Numbered from the stretch's first letter, positions 35,027 to 43,862 are shown. The stretch: 64,000 nucleotides of DNA from Winogradskya consettensis (GCF_018332715.1 NZ_BOQP01000027.1:62001-126000); one strand, 5' to 3'. Notes: generated from the letters alone by a model not told the origin. Program-made: numbers and translations.

Positions 35027-35860
35027 TCAGACGTGTTCGGCACGTCGGGTAGAGGCTGTGGCCAGCAGGGCGAGACGCTCCGCGCCGTCGGAGCCGGCCT
35101 GCGCGGTTACCGCCGTGAGCTGCTGGCCAGGGGCGCTGCGTATGTCGAAGGTCTGGTAGTTGAGGTCCATCACACCAACCAGGGGATGCCGGATCGTCTT
35201 GCGGGTCAGAGCCAGCCCCGACACCGTATGGTCGTCCCAGATCCGGCGAAACGCGTCGCTCTCCGCGTGCAGCAGCGTGACGAGGTCGGTAACTTCCGGG
35301 TGCTGGGGGACGAAGCCCGCCGAGAGCCGCAGCGCGTGGACCGCGGCCTGGGCAACGTCGTCCCAGTTCACGTAGTAGTCGCGGGCTGCGGGGCTGAGGA
35401 AGATGGAGCCGAGGATGCCCTCGGGGCCCTGGATCGGAGCGATCAGCGCGGCGGCGGTGGGGTTGGCGGCCAGGACCCGGAAGGCGGGGTTGGTGATGTA
35501 GGCGGCGGCGTGCGGGAACGCGTCCATCATCTGCCGCAACTCGGGGCTGACGTTCTCCACGGCGCCGGGCGTGCTCGGTGCCAGCCCGGCCAGCCGGAAG
35601 GCGTGAGCGCGGGCGTCGGCGCCGAGCCGCAGAGCCGTGCAGAGGGCGTCGACGACCTGCGCCGAGGGGCTACGTTCGCGTCCCTGTTCCAGTCGCGTGT
35701 AGTAGTCAGCACTGACTCCGGCCAGCACCGCGACTTCTTCACGTCGCAACCCGGCGACTCGGCGGTCACCGACCGAGGGCAGCCCGGCCTCGCGGGGCGA
35801 GACCCGGGCACGTTGGCCCCGCAGGAAGTCACCCAGGGCGTTCGCCGGTCTCTGATCCAC
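35027..35860 (-). CDS. XRE-family regulator with MmyB-like ligand-binding domain (copy 1)
   Basis: A 277-residue regulator with an N-terminal XRE helix-turn-helix (about residues 10-80; GLRREEVAVLAGVSADYYTRLEQGRE) and an MmyB-like PAS domain (about 105-270; MMDAFPHAAAYITNPAFRVLAAN, NYQTFDIRSAPGQQL). MmyB-like domains bind fatty-acid-like ligands. The GTG at 35860 is 6 nt from a TAGCGT -10 box, so the mRNA is probably leaderless. It is divergent from an aldo-keto reductase with an inverted repeat between them, and a paralogue lies just beyond that reductase. Confidence 0.9.
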   Translation of the reverse strand: MDQRPANALGDFLRGQRARVSPREAGLPSVGDRRVAGLRREEVAVLAGVSADYYTRLEQGRERSPSAQVVDALCTALRLGADARAHAFRLAGLAPSTPGAVENVSPELRQMMDAFPHAAAYITNPAFRVLAANPTAAALIAPIQGPEGILGSIFLSPAARDYYVNWDDVAQAAVHALRLSAGFVPQHPEVTDLVTLLHAESDAFRRIWDDHTVSGLALTRKTIRHPLVGVMDLNYQTFDIRSAPGQQLTAVTAQAGSDGAERLALLATASTRRAEHV

Positions 35861-35866
35861 TGCTCG

Positions 35867-35872
35867 ACGCTA
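35867..35872 (-). promoter_or_regulatory. -10 element for MmyB-like regulator copy 1
   Basis: TAGCGT on the minus strand, 6 nt before the GTG start; no ribosome site, hence a probable leaderless transcript. The inverted repeat at 35883-35907 covers the -35 position. Confidence 0.5.
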
Positions 35873-35882
35873 CTCCGCCAGC

Positions 35883-35907
35883 CCCGGGTGGGTGCCGCAC
35901 ACCCGGG
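35883..35907. promoter_or_regulatory. Operator-like inverted repeat between XRE regulator and aldo-keto reductase
   Basis: CCCGGGTG and CACCCGGG arms (8 bp) separated by 9 bp, located in the 93-bp divergent gap over the -35 region of the regulator promoter. Its core (GTGC..CACACCC) resembles the inverted repeat in front of the paralogous regulator at 37.1 kb. Confidence 0.6.
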
Positions 35908-35953
35908 TAGACGCTGCCTTCCCCGAGTGTGCCGCCGGTCCGAGACTCTTCAC

Positions 35954-37051
35954 ATGTCACTCACCTCATACCGCACCCTCGGCACCTCCGGACTGCGCGT
36001 CAGCCCACTCGCGCTGGGCGCCATGACGTTCGACGACGGCAGCTGGGGTTCCGCCCCGGAGACATCCTTCGCGATTCTCGACCGCTACCTGGACGCGGGT
36101 GGCAATTTCATCGACACTGCGAACCAGTACAACGGCGGCAAGTCCGAGGAGACCCTCGGCGACTACTTCCAACAACGTACGGGCCGCCGCGACCGGGTCG
36201 TGCTGGCCACCAAGTTCGGCGGCACTCTCTACCCGGGCGACCCCAACGGCGGCGGGGCCGGGCGCAAGGCCATCCGAAGCCAGCTCGACGAGTCGCTGCG
36301 CCGGCTCGCCTCCGACTATGTCGACCTGTACTGGATGCATCAGTGGGACCGGCACACGCCCGTCGAGGAGACCCTGTCGACCCTTGACGATCTCGTCCGG
36401 GCGGGAAAGATCCGTGCCATCGGCGTCTCCAACACCCCCGCATGGTGGGTCGGTCAGGCCGTGGGCATCGCCCGCACGCGTGCCTGGGAAAGCGTCGCCG
36501 CGCTACAGGTCGAGTATTCGCTGCTGACCCGTACGCCCGAGGGTGAGCAGTTCGGCGCCGCCCGCGCGCTCGGTCTCGGAGTCACCCCGTGGAGCCCGCT
36601 CGCCTCGGGAGTCCTGTCCGGCAAGTACTCGCGCAGCCTACGGTCCGTGCCGGGTTCTTCCCGTGCGGGTTATGCGGCACCGCAGCTGACCGAGCCGACG
36701 TTCGTCTTGCTTGATGCGCTCGCCGAGGTCGCTGCCGGCCATGGCACCACCGTCGCCGCCGTAGCGCTGTCCTGGGTCCGTCAGCGGCCGGAGATCACCT
36801 CCACCCTGATCGGCGCCCGTACGCCGGAGCAACTCGACGCCAACCTGGCCTCGGCCGAGGTGACCCTGACCGCGGAGGAAATCGAGCAGTTGGCCTCGTT
36901 GAGTGAGCCGCGGCTCGAGTACCCGATGAATGTCCTGCGCAGCTTCGGTACCGGCTTCCAGCAGGGCGACACCAGCATCAACGGCCTCGATTCGAAGGCG
37001 TTCAGCCGCAATCTGAAGACGATTCTGCGTGACCCCGTAGGCAGCGCCTGA
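35954..37051 (+). CDS. Aldo/keto reductase (second)
   Basis: A 365-residue NADPH-dependent reductase. Tetrad residues are seen in FIDTANQYNGG (Asp, Tyr), VLATKFGG (Lys) and YWMHQWD (His). The cofactor-binding end is STLIGARTPEQLDANLAS. A tail of about 35 extra residues follows the normal end (EYPMNVLRSFGTGF onward), as in the bigger AKR11/12-like proteins. The start at 35954 sits at the beginning of homology; no ribosome site is obvious. It is flanked by two MmyB-like XRE regulators, which probably control it. Confidence 0.9.
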   Translation: MSLTSYRTLGTSGLRVSPLALGAMTFDDGSWGSAPETSFAILDRYLDAGGNFIDTANQYNGGKSEETLGDYFQQRTGRRDRVVLATKFGGTLYPGDPNGGGAGRKAIRSQLDESLRRLASDYVDLYWMHQWDRHTPVEETLSTLDDLVRAGKIRAIGVSNTPAWWVGQAVGIARTRAWESVAALQVEYSLLTRTPEGEQFGAARALGLGVTPWSPLASGVLSGKYSRSLRSVPGSSRAGYAAPQLTEPTFVLLDALAEVAAGHGTTVAAVALSWVRQRPEITSTLIGARTPEQLDANLASAEVTLTAEEIEQLASLSEPRLEYPMNVLRSFGTGFQQGDTSINGLDSKAFSRNLKTILRDPVGSA

Positions 37052-37085
37052 TCACGCGGTATTGAATCCCCGACATCTGGCCTGC

Positions 37086-37120
37086 GCGCCTGACAGGGAG
37101 TGCTACACCCTGGCAGGCGC
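37086..37120. promoter_or_regulatory. Long interrupted palindrome before XRE regulator copy 2
   Basis: A 35-bp imperfect palindrome: outer arms GCGCCTG/CAGGCGC and inner arms CAGGG/CCCTG around GTGCTAC. It overlaps the expected -35 of the promoter at 37134 and is a strong candidate for autoregulation by the MmyB-like protein. It could also act as a terminator for the reductase gene ending at 37051. Confidence 0.65.
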
Positions 37121-37133
37121 GGGTCGGCGTGCC

Positions 37134-37139
37134 TACTCT
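37134..37139 (+). promoter_or_regulatory. -10 element for MmyB-like regulator copy 2
   Basis: TACTCT lies 6 nt before the ATG, with no Shine-Dalgarno sequence, which points to a leaderless transcript. Confidence 0.5.
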
Positions 37140-37145
37140 CGCGCC

Positions 37146-37958
37146 ATGGCACACGAGAGCCCACTCGGGCAGTTCCTGCGCGCCCGCCGGGCCCAGGTGG
37201 ACCCGGCCGAAACCGGCCTGGCCGCTGGCGGAGACCGCCGGGTGCCGGGCTTACGGCGCGAAGAGGTGGCGGTCCTGGCCGGAGTCAGCGCCGACTACTA
37301 CGCACGGCTGGAACAGGGTCGCGAGCGTCATCCCTCGGCACAGATCCTCGACGCGATCGCGCGGGCCTTCAGATTCAACGCGGACTCCCGCAGCCACCTC
37401 TATCGGCTCGCGGGGCTGAATCCGGGCCTCAGGCCGACTGCAGCCGGCGACCTGGTTCACCCGGCGTTGCTGAACCTGATGGACGGATTCCCTCGGACGG
37501 CCGCGTACATTGTCGGGCCGGCCTTCGACGTGCTGGCCACCAATCCGCTCGGTACGGCTCTGCTGGCCCCGTTCGGCACACGACCCCGCATGGTCCGGGT
37601 GGTCTTCACCAACCCGCTGGCCCGGACCTTCTTTGACGACTGGACCGCGCTGGCCGACACGCTGGTGCAGGCGCTACGTCTCAACGCCGGCCTGTTCCCC
37701 GCGGACCCCGACATCCTCGCCGTACTGGAAGATCTCGCGGACTGCCCGGATTTCACGCAACGCTGGGACCGGCAGGGCGTCGGCGCGCTACCGCGTACCG
37801 ACAAGACCTTTCACCATCCCGAAGCCGGTCGCATCGACCTGACCTATCAGAGCTTCGATGTGCGTGAGGCCCCCGGCCAGCAACTGCACGTGGGGACGGC
37901 CCGGCCCGGCAGCCGCAGCGAGCAGGCCTTGACCTATCTCGGTGCGGTCCACGCCTGA
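37146..37958 (+). CDS. XRE-family regulator with MmyB-like ligand-binding domain (copy 2)
   Basis: A 270-residue paralogue of the regulator at 35.0-35.9 kb, with the same GLRREEVAVLAGVSADYYARLEQGRE helix-turn-helix and an MmyB-like domain (LMDGFPRTAAYIVGPAFDVLATN; FDVREAPGQQLHVGTA). The two copies flank one aldo-keto reductase but read in opposite directions, so they come from an old duplication followed by divergence. The ATG at 37146 is defined by the -10 spacing. It probably binds the palindrome at 37086-37120. Confidence 0.9.
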   Translation: MAHESPLGQFLRARRAQVDPAETGLAAGGDRRVPGLRREEVAVLAGVSADYYARLEQGRERHPSAQILDAIARAFRFNADSRSHLYRLAGLNPGLRPTAAGDLVHPALLNLMDGFPRTAAYIVGPAFDVLATNPLGTALLAPFGTRPRMVRVVFTNPLARTFFDDWTALADTLVQALRLNAGLFPADPDILAVLEDLADCPDFTQRWDRQGVGALPRTDKTFHHPEAGRIDLTYQSFDVREAPGQQLHVGTARPGSRSEQALTYLGAVHA

Positions 37959-37965
37959 CCGATAC

Positions 37966-38730
37966 TCACGAGACCAGGAGCCGGAGCGCGTCCGGGTGGC
38001 CCTGCCGCACCAGGCGCCTCAGCCCCCACTCCACAAGATGACGAAGGTCGTCGTCCGGTCGCTCGAGCCAGCGGGCCGCAGTCCGGACGGCCAACTGCGG
38101 GTCCTGGCGGGCGAGATCGGCCAGATGATCGGCGACAGGACGGCGCACGTACTCGGTCGGGTCATGGTGCGACAGGTCAAGAATCGGCACAGTCACCGGC
38201 GGGCTGAGCAGGATCGCGGGTACGCGTCGCGCCCACGGCAGATGCGGCCGGGTGCCGGCCACCGCGAGCCGCCGCAGATCCTCATCCGGCGATCCGGCCC
38301 AGTCCTGGGCGATACCCAGGCCCCGGGCCAGATCGTGGGTCAGCATCGGGCGCAGAGCGAACTCCGAGGTGAACCGCCCGGTCATCTCACCGAGCAGCGC
38401 CATCGCGTCGTCGAACGCCGCAGGCGTCCCGTCATCACATGCCCGCGTGGCGACAGCCATGGTCACCGGCAGCAGCATCCACCCCTGGAACAGCGAAGCG
38501 GAGCGATGCGTCGCACGGACCAGAGCGGCCAGGTCGGCGTACCTCCAGGGGAGGTCGACCAACAACGCCCGTCGCAGCGCATCGCTGCGGCTGCGCAAGG
38601 TTCCAATTCCTGTTTCCGGGATTGTCGCCGCAAGGGCACGTAGCGGCAGTCCCGGAGCGGCGGTGGTGAATGCGCGACAGAGCTCCCGGACGGTGTGGGC
38701 ATCGATGAGGTCGTCCGTGTACGCCGTCAC
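37966..38730 (-). CDS. HEAT-repeat protein of DNA alkylation repair (AlkD-like) family
   Basis: A 254-residue all-helical protein. Repeated segments such as PHLPWARRVPAI, EYVRRPVADHLADLARQDPQLA and HLVEWGLRRLVRQGHPDALRLL resemble AlkC/AlkD HEAT repeats that bind DNA and excise alkylated bases. Catalytic Trp/Asp residues cannot be placed with certainty, so enzyme activity is open. The GTG start lies 3 nt after the stop of the upstream SnoaL-like gene (same strand), indicating translational coupling. Confidence 0.72.
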   Translation of the reverse strand: MTAYTDDLIDAHTVRELCRAFTTAAPGLPLRALAATIPETGIGTLRSRSDALRRALLVDLPWRYADLAALVRATHRSASLFQGWMLLPVTMAVATRACDDGTPAAFDDAMALLGEMTGRFTSEFALRPMLTHDLARGLGIAQDWAGSPDEDLRRLAVAGTRPHLPWARRVPAILLSPPVTVPILDLSHHDPTEYVRRPVADHLADLARQDPQLAVRTAARWLERPDDDLRHLVEWGLRRLVRQGHPDALRLLVS

Positions 38731-38733
38731 GAA

Positions 38734-39096
38734 CTACTTGATCTCGTTGTTCCACATGCGCAGAACCGCGCACTTGCCGGCCTCGTTCAGGGTGACGACC
38801 CACAGATTGTCGAAATTGCCCAGCTCCCGGTAGGCGCCGACGCCCTTGACCACGAACGTGTCCCCATTGACAGCTAGCAACTTCCAGTCGAAGCTCCAGC
38901 CGCCTTCCTGCCATGCCGCCCGCGACTGCCAGCCCCGGATGATCTCGTCGAGGCCGATCCATGCGGTCTCGTACGGCCATTCGTGGGACTCGGCGTCGTC
39001 GGCGAAGACGTCGGCGATGTCCGCCGGGTCGGTGGTCTTCCAGGCCTTGAGGTATCCACCGACCCAGTCCGTGACCTGCTTCTCGGAGATTTTCAT
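38734..39096 (-). CDS. SnoaL-like NTF2-fold protein
   Basis: A 120-residue polyketide-cyclase-like (SnoaL) protein of the NTF2 fold: YLKAWKTTDPADIADVFADDAESHEWPYE, then GLDEIIRGW, with buried polar residues of the ligand cavity (given here in part). The ATG at 39096 is preceded by a GA-rich stretch; an upstream GTG in frame is not homologous. It is followed almost directly by the AlkD-like gene. The function is unknown. Confidence 0.83.
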   Translation of the reverse strand: MKISEKQVTDWVGGYLKAWKTTDPADIADVFADDAESHEWPYETAWIGLDEIIRGWQSRAAWQEGGWSFDWKLLAVNGDTFVVKGVGAYRELGNFDNLWVVTLNEAGKCAVLRMWNNEIK

Positions 39097-39245
39097 GGGC
39101 TGAGCCTGGTGTTGCGCCAGCAGGTCAGGAAGGCCGCGTCTTCCCAGGTGTGCCGCACCCCGGAAGCCGCGGCCTTCTTCCGGCTCTCGCGGGTGCGCAC
39201 ACTCGTCCGTGCCGACAAGGACAACCTCGAAGGGGGAAGGGCATC

Positions 39246-40418
39246 GTGAAGGCCCAGGCAGCATCAGCGCAACGGGTCATGGCTACGGTGCCAACCACCG
39301 AGGAGCATCGGGCCACACCCCTCGAACTGTTCTTCGACGTCGTGTACGTCTTCGCCTTTACTCAGGTCACCCACCTGATGACAGCAGAAGCCAACCCGGT
39401 CGGCATTTTGCAGGGTCTTGCCGTCTTCGGCGTGCTGTGGTGGTCGTGGGCGTCTTACGCGTGGCTGACCAATCAGTTACACGCCGGGCGGGGCATCGGC
39501 CGGCTCGGCACCCTGGCCGCGATCGTGCTGGTGTTCGCGCTGGCCCTCGCGATCCCGGAGGCGTTCCACGATCACAGCAGCCGGGTGGTCTTCGCTGGAG
39601 GATTCATCGCGGTCTCCGTCGTGTATACCGCCGTCACTTTCGTCGCGGCAGGCACGGACACCAGGCTACGGCGACAGGTTTTGTGGACCATGGGCACCAC
39701 GATCGTTCCGGTGTCCACAGCGCTGCTGGCCGGAGCTCTTCTCGGCGGCACGGCGCAGCTCGTGTTGTGGCTCGCCGCGGTGGTGATTGAGGGAATCACC
39801 GTCCGCGTGACTTCTCGTGGGGGCGCCTGGCGGTTACCGTCCGCCACCCACTTCAGCGAGCGCCACCAGTTGGTCGTCATCCTGGCCTTGGGTGAGTCGA
39901 TCATCTCGATCGGATCCGGCGCGAGCACGCACCATCTCGACGCCGAAATCCTCGGCGCCGCGATGTTAGCCGTCGGGTTGGCCGTGGCGCTGTGGTGGAA
40001 CTACTTCCCGCACCTGGCGGATGCGGCGCAACACGCCATAGCCAGCCGGGCAGGAGAGAGCCGGGCGTCGTTGGCGACCATCGGCACCTATCTGCACGCC
40101 GGGATCGTCAGCGGCGTCCTGCTCGTTGCCGTCGGACTGGCGACGGCGATGCACCAGGCCGAGACCGCCCGCGCGCTCGGCGGCTTCGGCGCCACCACTC
40201 TGAGCGGCGGCCTCGCCGTCTATCTGATGACCACCGCCCTGTACGAGCAGAGTATGACCGGCCAGGCCACACGGGCTCGATGGCTCGCAGCGCTGCTGGC
40301 CGCAATATCGATTCCCGCCCTTGCCGAGATGCCGATCCTTCCTGGACTGCTCTTGGCCGTCGTCATCGGCATCATCCCCGCTTTCCCCCGTCCCGCCCTC
40401 CGGCGCACGCCTCGATAA
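39246..40418 (+). CDS. LtrA-family (low temperature requirement A) membrane protein
   Basis: An integral membrane protein of 390 residues with about 11 hydrophobic helices. The family signature is near the N-terminus (TPLELFFDVVYVFAFTQVTHLM), with the HLxERHQLVVILALGESI-type segment in the middle (here THFSERHQLVVILALGESI). The GTG start at 39246 has GGGGAAGGG upstream. LtrA-like proteins are widespread in actinobacteria; their molecular role is unclear, and the name stems from a Listeria cold-growth mutant. Confidence 0.9.
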   Translation: MKAQAASAQRVMATVPTTEEHRATPLELFFDVVYVFAFTQVTHLMTAEANPVGILQGLAVFGVLWWSWASYAWLTNQLHAGRGIGRLGTLAAIVLVFALALAIPEAFHDHSSRVVFAGGFIAVSVVYTAVTFVAAGTDTRLRRQVLWTMGTTIVPVSTALLAGALLGGTAQLVLWLAAVVIEGITVRVTSRGGAWRLPSATHFSERHQLVVILALGESIISIGSGASTHHLDAEILGAAMLAVGLAVALWWNYFPHLADAAQHAIASRAGESRASLATIGTYLHAGIVSGVLLVAVGLATAMHQAETARALGGFGATTLSGGLAVYLMTTALYEQSMTGQATRARWLAALLAAISIPALAEMPILPGLLLAVVIGIIPAFPRPALRRTPR

Positions 40419-40576
40419 ACGAGAGAAGACGTTGACCAACAGCACCACGCCTTCCGTACACGAGTTTCTGAGAGCCCCATGTCAGTGGCATCGGTTACTC
40501 ATCGTGGCCAGGCGCTGGCACAACGACCTCGAGATGTCCTGACGCTATCGGCCCGGGGCGCGGATAACTGCTGGTT

Positions 40577-40798
40577 GATTCCGCAACCGTCGGCGTTCAT
40601 TCCGGCGGAGCCGACCCTCATCGCCGAGGTGAAGGTCGACACGGCGCTGGATGGCCCGTTCGGTCGCTTCCGGCATCGGGCCGCTTGGTCCGCATCCGTC
40701 TTGATCTCGTACCGCCAGATGTCACCACGGGCCGCACCGAGGCGCGGGGCGATGGAGCGGACGCGGTCGGCCCGCTGGCCGAGGGAGGACACCGATGA
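40577..40798 (+). pseudogene. Frameshifted fragment resembling the C-terminus of an ATP-dependent DNA ligase
   Basis: The frame PTLIAEVKVDTALDGPFGRFRHRA matches the OB-fold end of LigC/LigD-type ligases. It breaks at about 40681 and continues one frame over as RLVRIRLDLVPPDVTTG (normally the next strand), ending at a TGA at 40796-40798. No ligase catalytic part is present upstream. It is the only recognisable content in the 610-bp gap 40419-41028 after the LtrA gene. Identification is by eye and moderate. Confidence 0.42.
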
Positions 40799-41028
40799 CG
40801 GTTCGCCGTCAGCTCGGCCGGGTGGTGGCTGCGGTGTGGGGAAGGGCGGCGAGGTAGTCCGACCAGCTGTTACCGGCGAACTGGGCCCACCGGTCATTCT
40901 CAGCCTTCTGCCTGCCTGACCGTCCGACGGGGGAACGGGCCGTGCGGCGTCACCCGTACCGGGCTGATGTCGTTTGAGCAGGTCCTGGAGGGGATGGCGG
41001 TGACCATAGACATCTTGAGGAGGTAGCC

Positions 41029-41427
41029 ATGCCGGCGAAGGACGACATGCCCAGCACGCTGAAGCGGTCGCCGAAGAAGGCGCAGGAGACGTATGTCAAG
41101 ACCCACGATCATGCTGTCGAGGAGTACGGCGAGGGTGAACGCGCCCATCGGACGGCGTTCGCATCGGTGAAGCACTCGTTCGAGAAGACCGGCGATCACT
41201 GGGAGCCCAAGGCGAAGAAGGGCCCGAGCGATGCCAAGGCCGCCGGCGGCAGGGACACGAAGGCGAAAACCGCCGGTGGAGTCGACGTGAACGCGAGCAA
41301 GCAGCACCTGTTGGACCAGGCCAAGAAGCTCGACGTCAGAGGCCGCAGCCGGATGACGAAGGACCAGCTGGTCGACGCGATCCAGAAAGCCAACGCCAGG
41401 AGCACCCGCAAAGCCGTCGGCAGATAA
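41029..41427 (+). CDS. ChaB-family protein with Rho-N/SAP-like C-terminus
   Basis: A 132-residue basic protein. The N-terminal half is a ChaB domain (STLKRSPKKAQETYVKTHDHAVEEYG, then HRTAFASVKHSFEK). A Lys/Gly/Ala linker leads to a short helical domain (NASKQHLLDQAKKLDVRGRSRMTKDQLVDAIQ) like Rho N-terminal or SAP modules that bind nucleic acid. An excellent ribosome site (GAGGAGG, 5 nt) supports the start. ChaB was linked to cation transport in E. coli, but the actinobacterial forms may bind nucleic acid. Confidence 0.9.
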   Translation: MPAKDDMPSTLKRSPKKAQETYVKTHDHAVEEYGEGERAHRTAFASVKHSFEKTGDHWEPKAKKGPSDAKAAGGRDTKAKTAGGVDVNASKQHLLDQAKKLDVRGRSRMTKDQLVDAIQKANARSTRKAVGR

Positions 41428-41473
41428 CCGCACGTCACAGGTCTCCCCGGCTCCTGACCTCGGGGAGCGCCCC

Positions 41474-41479
41474 TACACT
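41474..41479 (+). promoter_or_regulatory. -10 element for a leaderless DUF389 gene
   Basis: TACACT lies 7 nt before the ATG, with no ribosome site. Confidence 0.52.
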
Positions 41480-41486
41480 CGCGATC

Positions 41487-42434
41487 ATGCTGCATGTACG
41501 GGTGATCGCCCCGGGCCAGGTCGTCGAGCAGGCCCTGCGCCTGCTGAAGGCCGACGCCGCCGTCACACACCTGGTCGTGCTGACCGGTGCCGCGTTGTCA
41601 CCGGCGGGCGACCTGATCGAGTTCGATGTCGTACGCGAGGGTGCGAGCCCTGTCCTGGACCAGCTGCGTGAGCTCGGGCTCGACCGCGACGGCGCGATCA
41701 TCATGGAGCGCATCGACAGCACCATGTCGGCCTCGGCGGACCGTGCCGAACGGGAGGTTCCCGGTCTCGGTGTGGACGCGGTCGTGTGGCACGAGATCGA
41801 GCACCAGACGGGTGAGGAGACGGCGTTGTCCGCGTCGTTCCTGGCGTTCATGACCGTCGCGATGATCATCGCCGCGATCGGGGTGCTGCTGGACCAGCCG
41901 ATCCTGATCGTCGGATCGATGGTCGTCGGCCCGGAGTTCGGCCCCCTCGCCGCGCTGTGCGTGGGCCTCGTACAGCGCAAATCCCTCCTGGTACGCCGCT
42001 CGGCGCTGGCGCTCGGCGTCGGCTTCCCGGTCGGCATGCTCGTCACGGTCGGGGCTGTGTGGCTGCTGACGACGGCTGGTCTGGTGGACAAGTCGATGCT
42101 GCTGGCCGACCGGCCGCTGACCGAGTTCATCTGGCGGCCGGACGCCCTGTCCTGGGTCATCGGCTTCCTCGGCGGGATCGCGGGGATCCTGTCGCTGACC
42201 TCGGCCAAGGCCGGCACGCTGGTCGGTGTGCTGATCTCCGTGACCACGATCCCGGCGGCGGCCAACGCCGTCGTCGCGCTGACCTACGGCGTCCGGGACG
42301 AGGCGGTCGGCTCGGCCCTGCAGCTGCTCATCAACCTGGCGGCGATCGTGCTCGGTGGCGTGCTCACCCTGCTGGTGCAACACACGGCGTGGCGCGGGAG
42401 CCGCAGGCCGGTGACGAACCCGCCGGACGAGTGA
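41487..42434 (+). CDS. DUF389-family membrane protein
   Basis: A 315-residue protein. A soluble ferredoxin-like N-terminal domain (about residues 1-100) is followed by a DUF389 membrane part of six helices, including SMVVGPEFGPLAALCVG (the family hallmark GPxxGPL-type segment) and LISVTTIPAAANAVVAL. DUF389 (TIGR00341) proteins are of unknown function, possibly transporters. The gene starts 59 bp after the ChaB gene with its own leaderless-type promoter. Confidence 0.88.
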   Translation: MLHVRVIAPGQVVEQALRLLKADAAVTHLVVLTGAALSPAGDLIEFDVVREGASPVLDQLRELGLDRDGAIIMERIDSTMSASADRAEREVPGLGVDAVVWHEIEHQTGEETALSASFLAFMTVAMIIAAIGVLLDQPILIVGSMVVGPEFGPLAALCVGLVQRKSLLVRRSALALGVGFPVGMLVTVGAVWLLTTAGLVDKSMLLADRPLTEFIWRPDALSWVIGFLGGIAGILSLTSAKAGTLVGVLISVTTIPAAANAVVALTYGVRDEAVGSALQLLINLAAIVLGGVLTLLVQHTAWRGSRRPVTNPPDE

Positions 42435-42473
42435 TCGCAGGACACACTCGCCCGGCCGGGTCGTCCTCGCGGA

Positions 42474-43727
42474 TCAGGCGGCCGGCGTCCACCGTTGGGC
42501 CGCGGTGCCGTTGCAGGTGAAGATCTGCAGCCGGGCTCCGTCGGTGGTGGAGCTTTCGGGGTCGTCCAGGCAGCGGCCGGACTGCGGGTTGAACAGTGAC
42601 GAGTTCGCGCCGGTCAGCCAGCGTTGGGCGCCGGAGCCGTTGCAGGTCCACAGCTGGACCTTGGTGCGGTCGGCGGTGCCGCCGTTACTGACGTCCAGGC
42701 ACTTGCCGAGGGCGCGCAGGGTGCCGCCCGGACCCGGTGTGTACGCCCACGACTGGGCCCGCGAGCCGTTGCAGCTCCACAGCTGGACCGCGGTGCCGTC
42801 GGCGGTGCCGGCGTTCGACACATCCACGCACTTGCCGGGGATGCCTGAGCGGACCTCGGCGGTGTGCACCTGCCCGGTCGAGCCGAGCGCGGTCTCCACC
42901 GCTGCCGCCGCAGCGCGCATGCCGGCTTCATTCGGGTGGTACGCGGAGCGGCCCGCTGCCGGGTGTCCCGTCTCCACCCACGGATCGGCGGAGCACGCGT
43001 CGTGCCCGTGACTGATCGCGGCGAGGTCGACGAGGGTCGCGCCGGTCGCTGATGCGGCGTTCGAGGTTGCTGTTGCGAGGCGGGTTGCGATGCTGCGTTC
43101 GTACGCCGATTGGTCGGCATTGAGCGGGACCCCGGTGCAGCCGCCGGAGTCCGGCAGGATGGTGAAGTAGTTGACCAGGTAGACGTGGGCGCCGGGGGCG
43201 GCGTTGTGCACCGCGTTCACGACGTTTTCGAGGCGCCCGCCCAGTGCGGTGAAGGCCTGGTCGATCGCGGTGCGGTCGACGCCGGCGCAGTTGCTGCCAC
43301 CGTCGGCCTGGCAGGTGTAGGCACCGAGGCTGCCGAGGTAGTTCACGTCGTTGCCGCCGATGGTCACGGTGACCAGCTGGGTGCTGCTGGTGACCGCGTT
43401 GACCTGGGGTGGCAGACCGTTCTGGCTGGTGGTCAGCACGTTGGCCGTGGTCGCGCCGCTGCAGGAGACGTCGGTGAGGTTCGCGCCGATCTCGCGGGTC
43501 AGGACGCTGGGATAGTTGTTGTCCGATCGCGAGCACGCGGAGGCGCCGCTGCCCGACTGGACGGGCTGGATTCCGGGGCCGGCGGCGAAGGAGCTGCCGA
43601 TCGCGACGTAGTTGAGCCCGGACGCCGGGACGGCGGCGGTCTGGGCGGGTGCGGTCTGGGCGGGTGCGGCCGGAACCGCCGTGGTCAGGGCCAGAACGGC
43701 GGCCAGCAGGACTTGAGGACCTGGCAT
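42474..43727 (-). CDS. Secreted SGNH/GDSL hydrolase with ricin-type lectin domain
   Basis: An extracellular esterase or lipase of about 417 residues. The signal peptide is about 1-27. The SGNH domain (about 35-275) has YVAIGSSFAAGPGI (GDS replaced by GSS, Ser kept), VTIGGNDVNYL and the C-terminal AYHPNEAG with the catalytic His, plus Cys pairs typical of the Streptomyces scabies esterase/GDSL-2 group. A beta-trefoil lectin with QxW-like repeats (AQSW, AQRW, AQRW) forms the end. The ATG at 43727 lies 5 nt from GGAGGT; a GTG just upstream is less well spaced. It is related in design to, but clearly different from, the SGNH protein at 15 kb. Confidence 0.9.
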   Translation of the reverse strand: MPGPQVLLAAVLALTTAVPAAPAQTAPAQTAAVPASGLNYVAIGSSFAAGPGIQPVQSGSGASACSRSDNNYPSVLTREIGANLTDVSCSGATTANVLTTSQNGLPPQVNAVTSSTQLVTVTIGGNDVNYLGSLGAYTCQADGGSNCAGVDRTAIDQAFTALGGRLENVVNAVHNAAPGAHVYLVNYFTILPDSGGCTGVPLNADQSAYERSIATRLATATSNAASATGATLVDLAAISHGHDACSADPWVETGHPAAGRSAYHPNEAGMRAAAAAVETALGSTGQVHTAEVRSGIPGKCVDVSNAGTADGTAVQLWSCNGSRAQSWAYTPGPGGTLRALGKCLDVSNGGTADRTKVQLWTCNGSGAQRWLTGANSSLFNPQSGRCLDDPESSTTDGARLQIFTCNGTAAQRWTPAA

Positions 43728-43850
43728 CACATACCTCCGGTGAATGAGGACGTCATACCGACATCGTTGTCATGAACGTCGATGTCCGCCACCGTTGGAT
43801 CGATGTTTGCCTATCTGCACCCGTACGCTTTCCGATCGAGCAGAAACGCC

Positions 43851-43856
43851 TACCGT
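43851..43856 (+). promoter_or_regulatory. -10 element for a leaderless dehydrogenase gene
   Basis: TACCGT lies 6 nt before the ATG at 43863; no ribosome site is present. Confidence 0.5.
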
Positions 43857-43862
43857 ACGACT

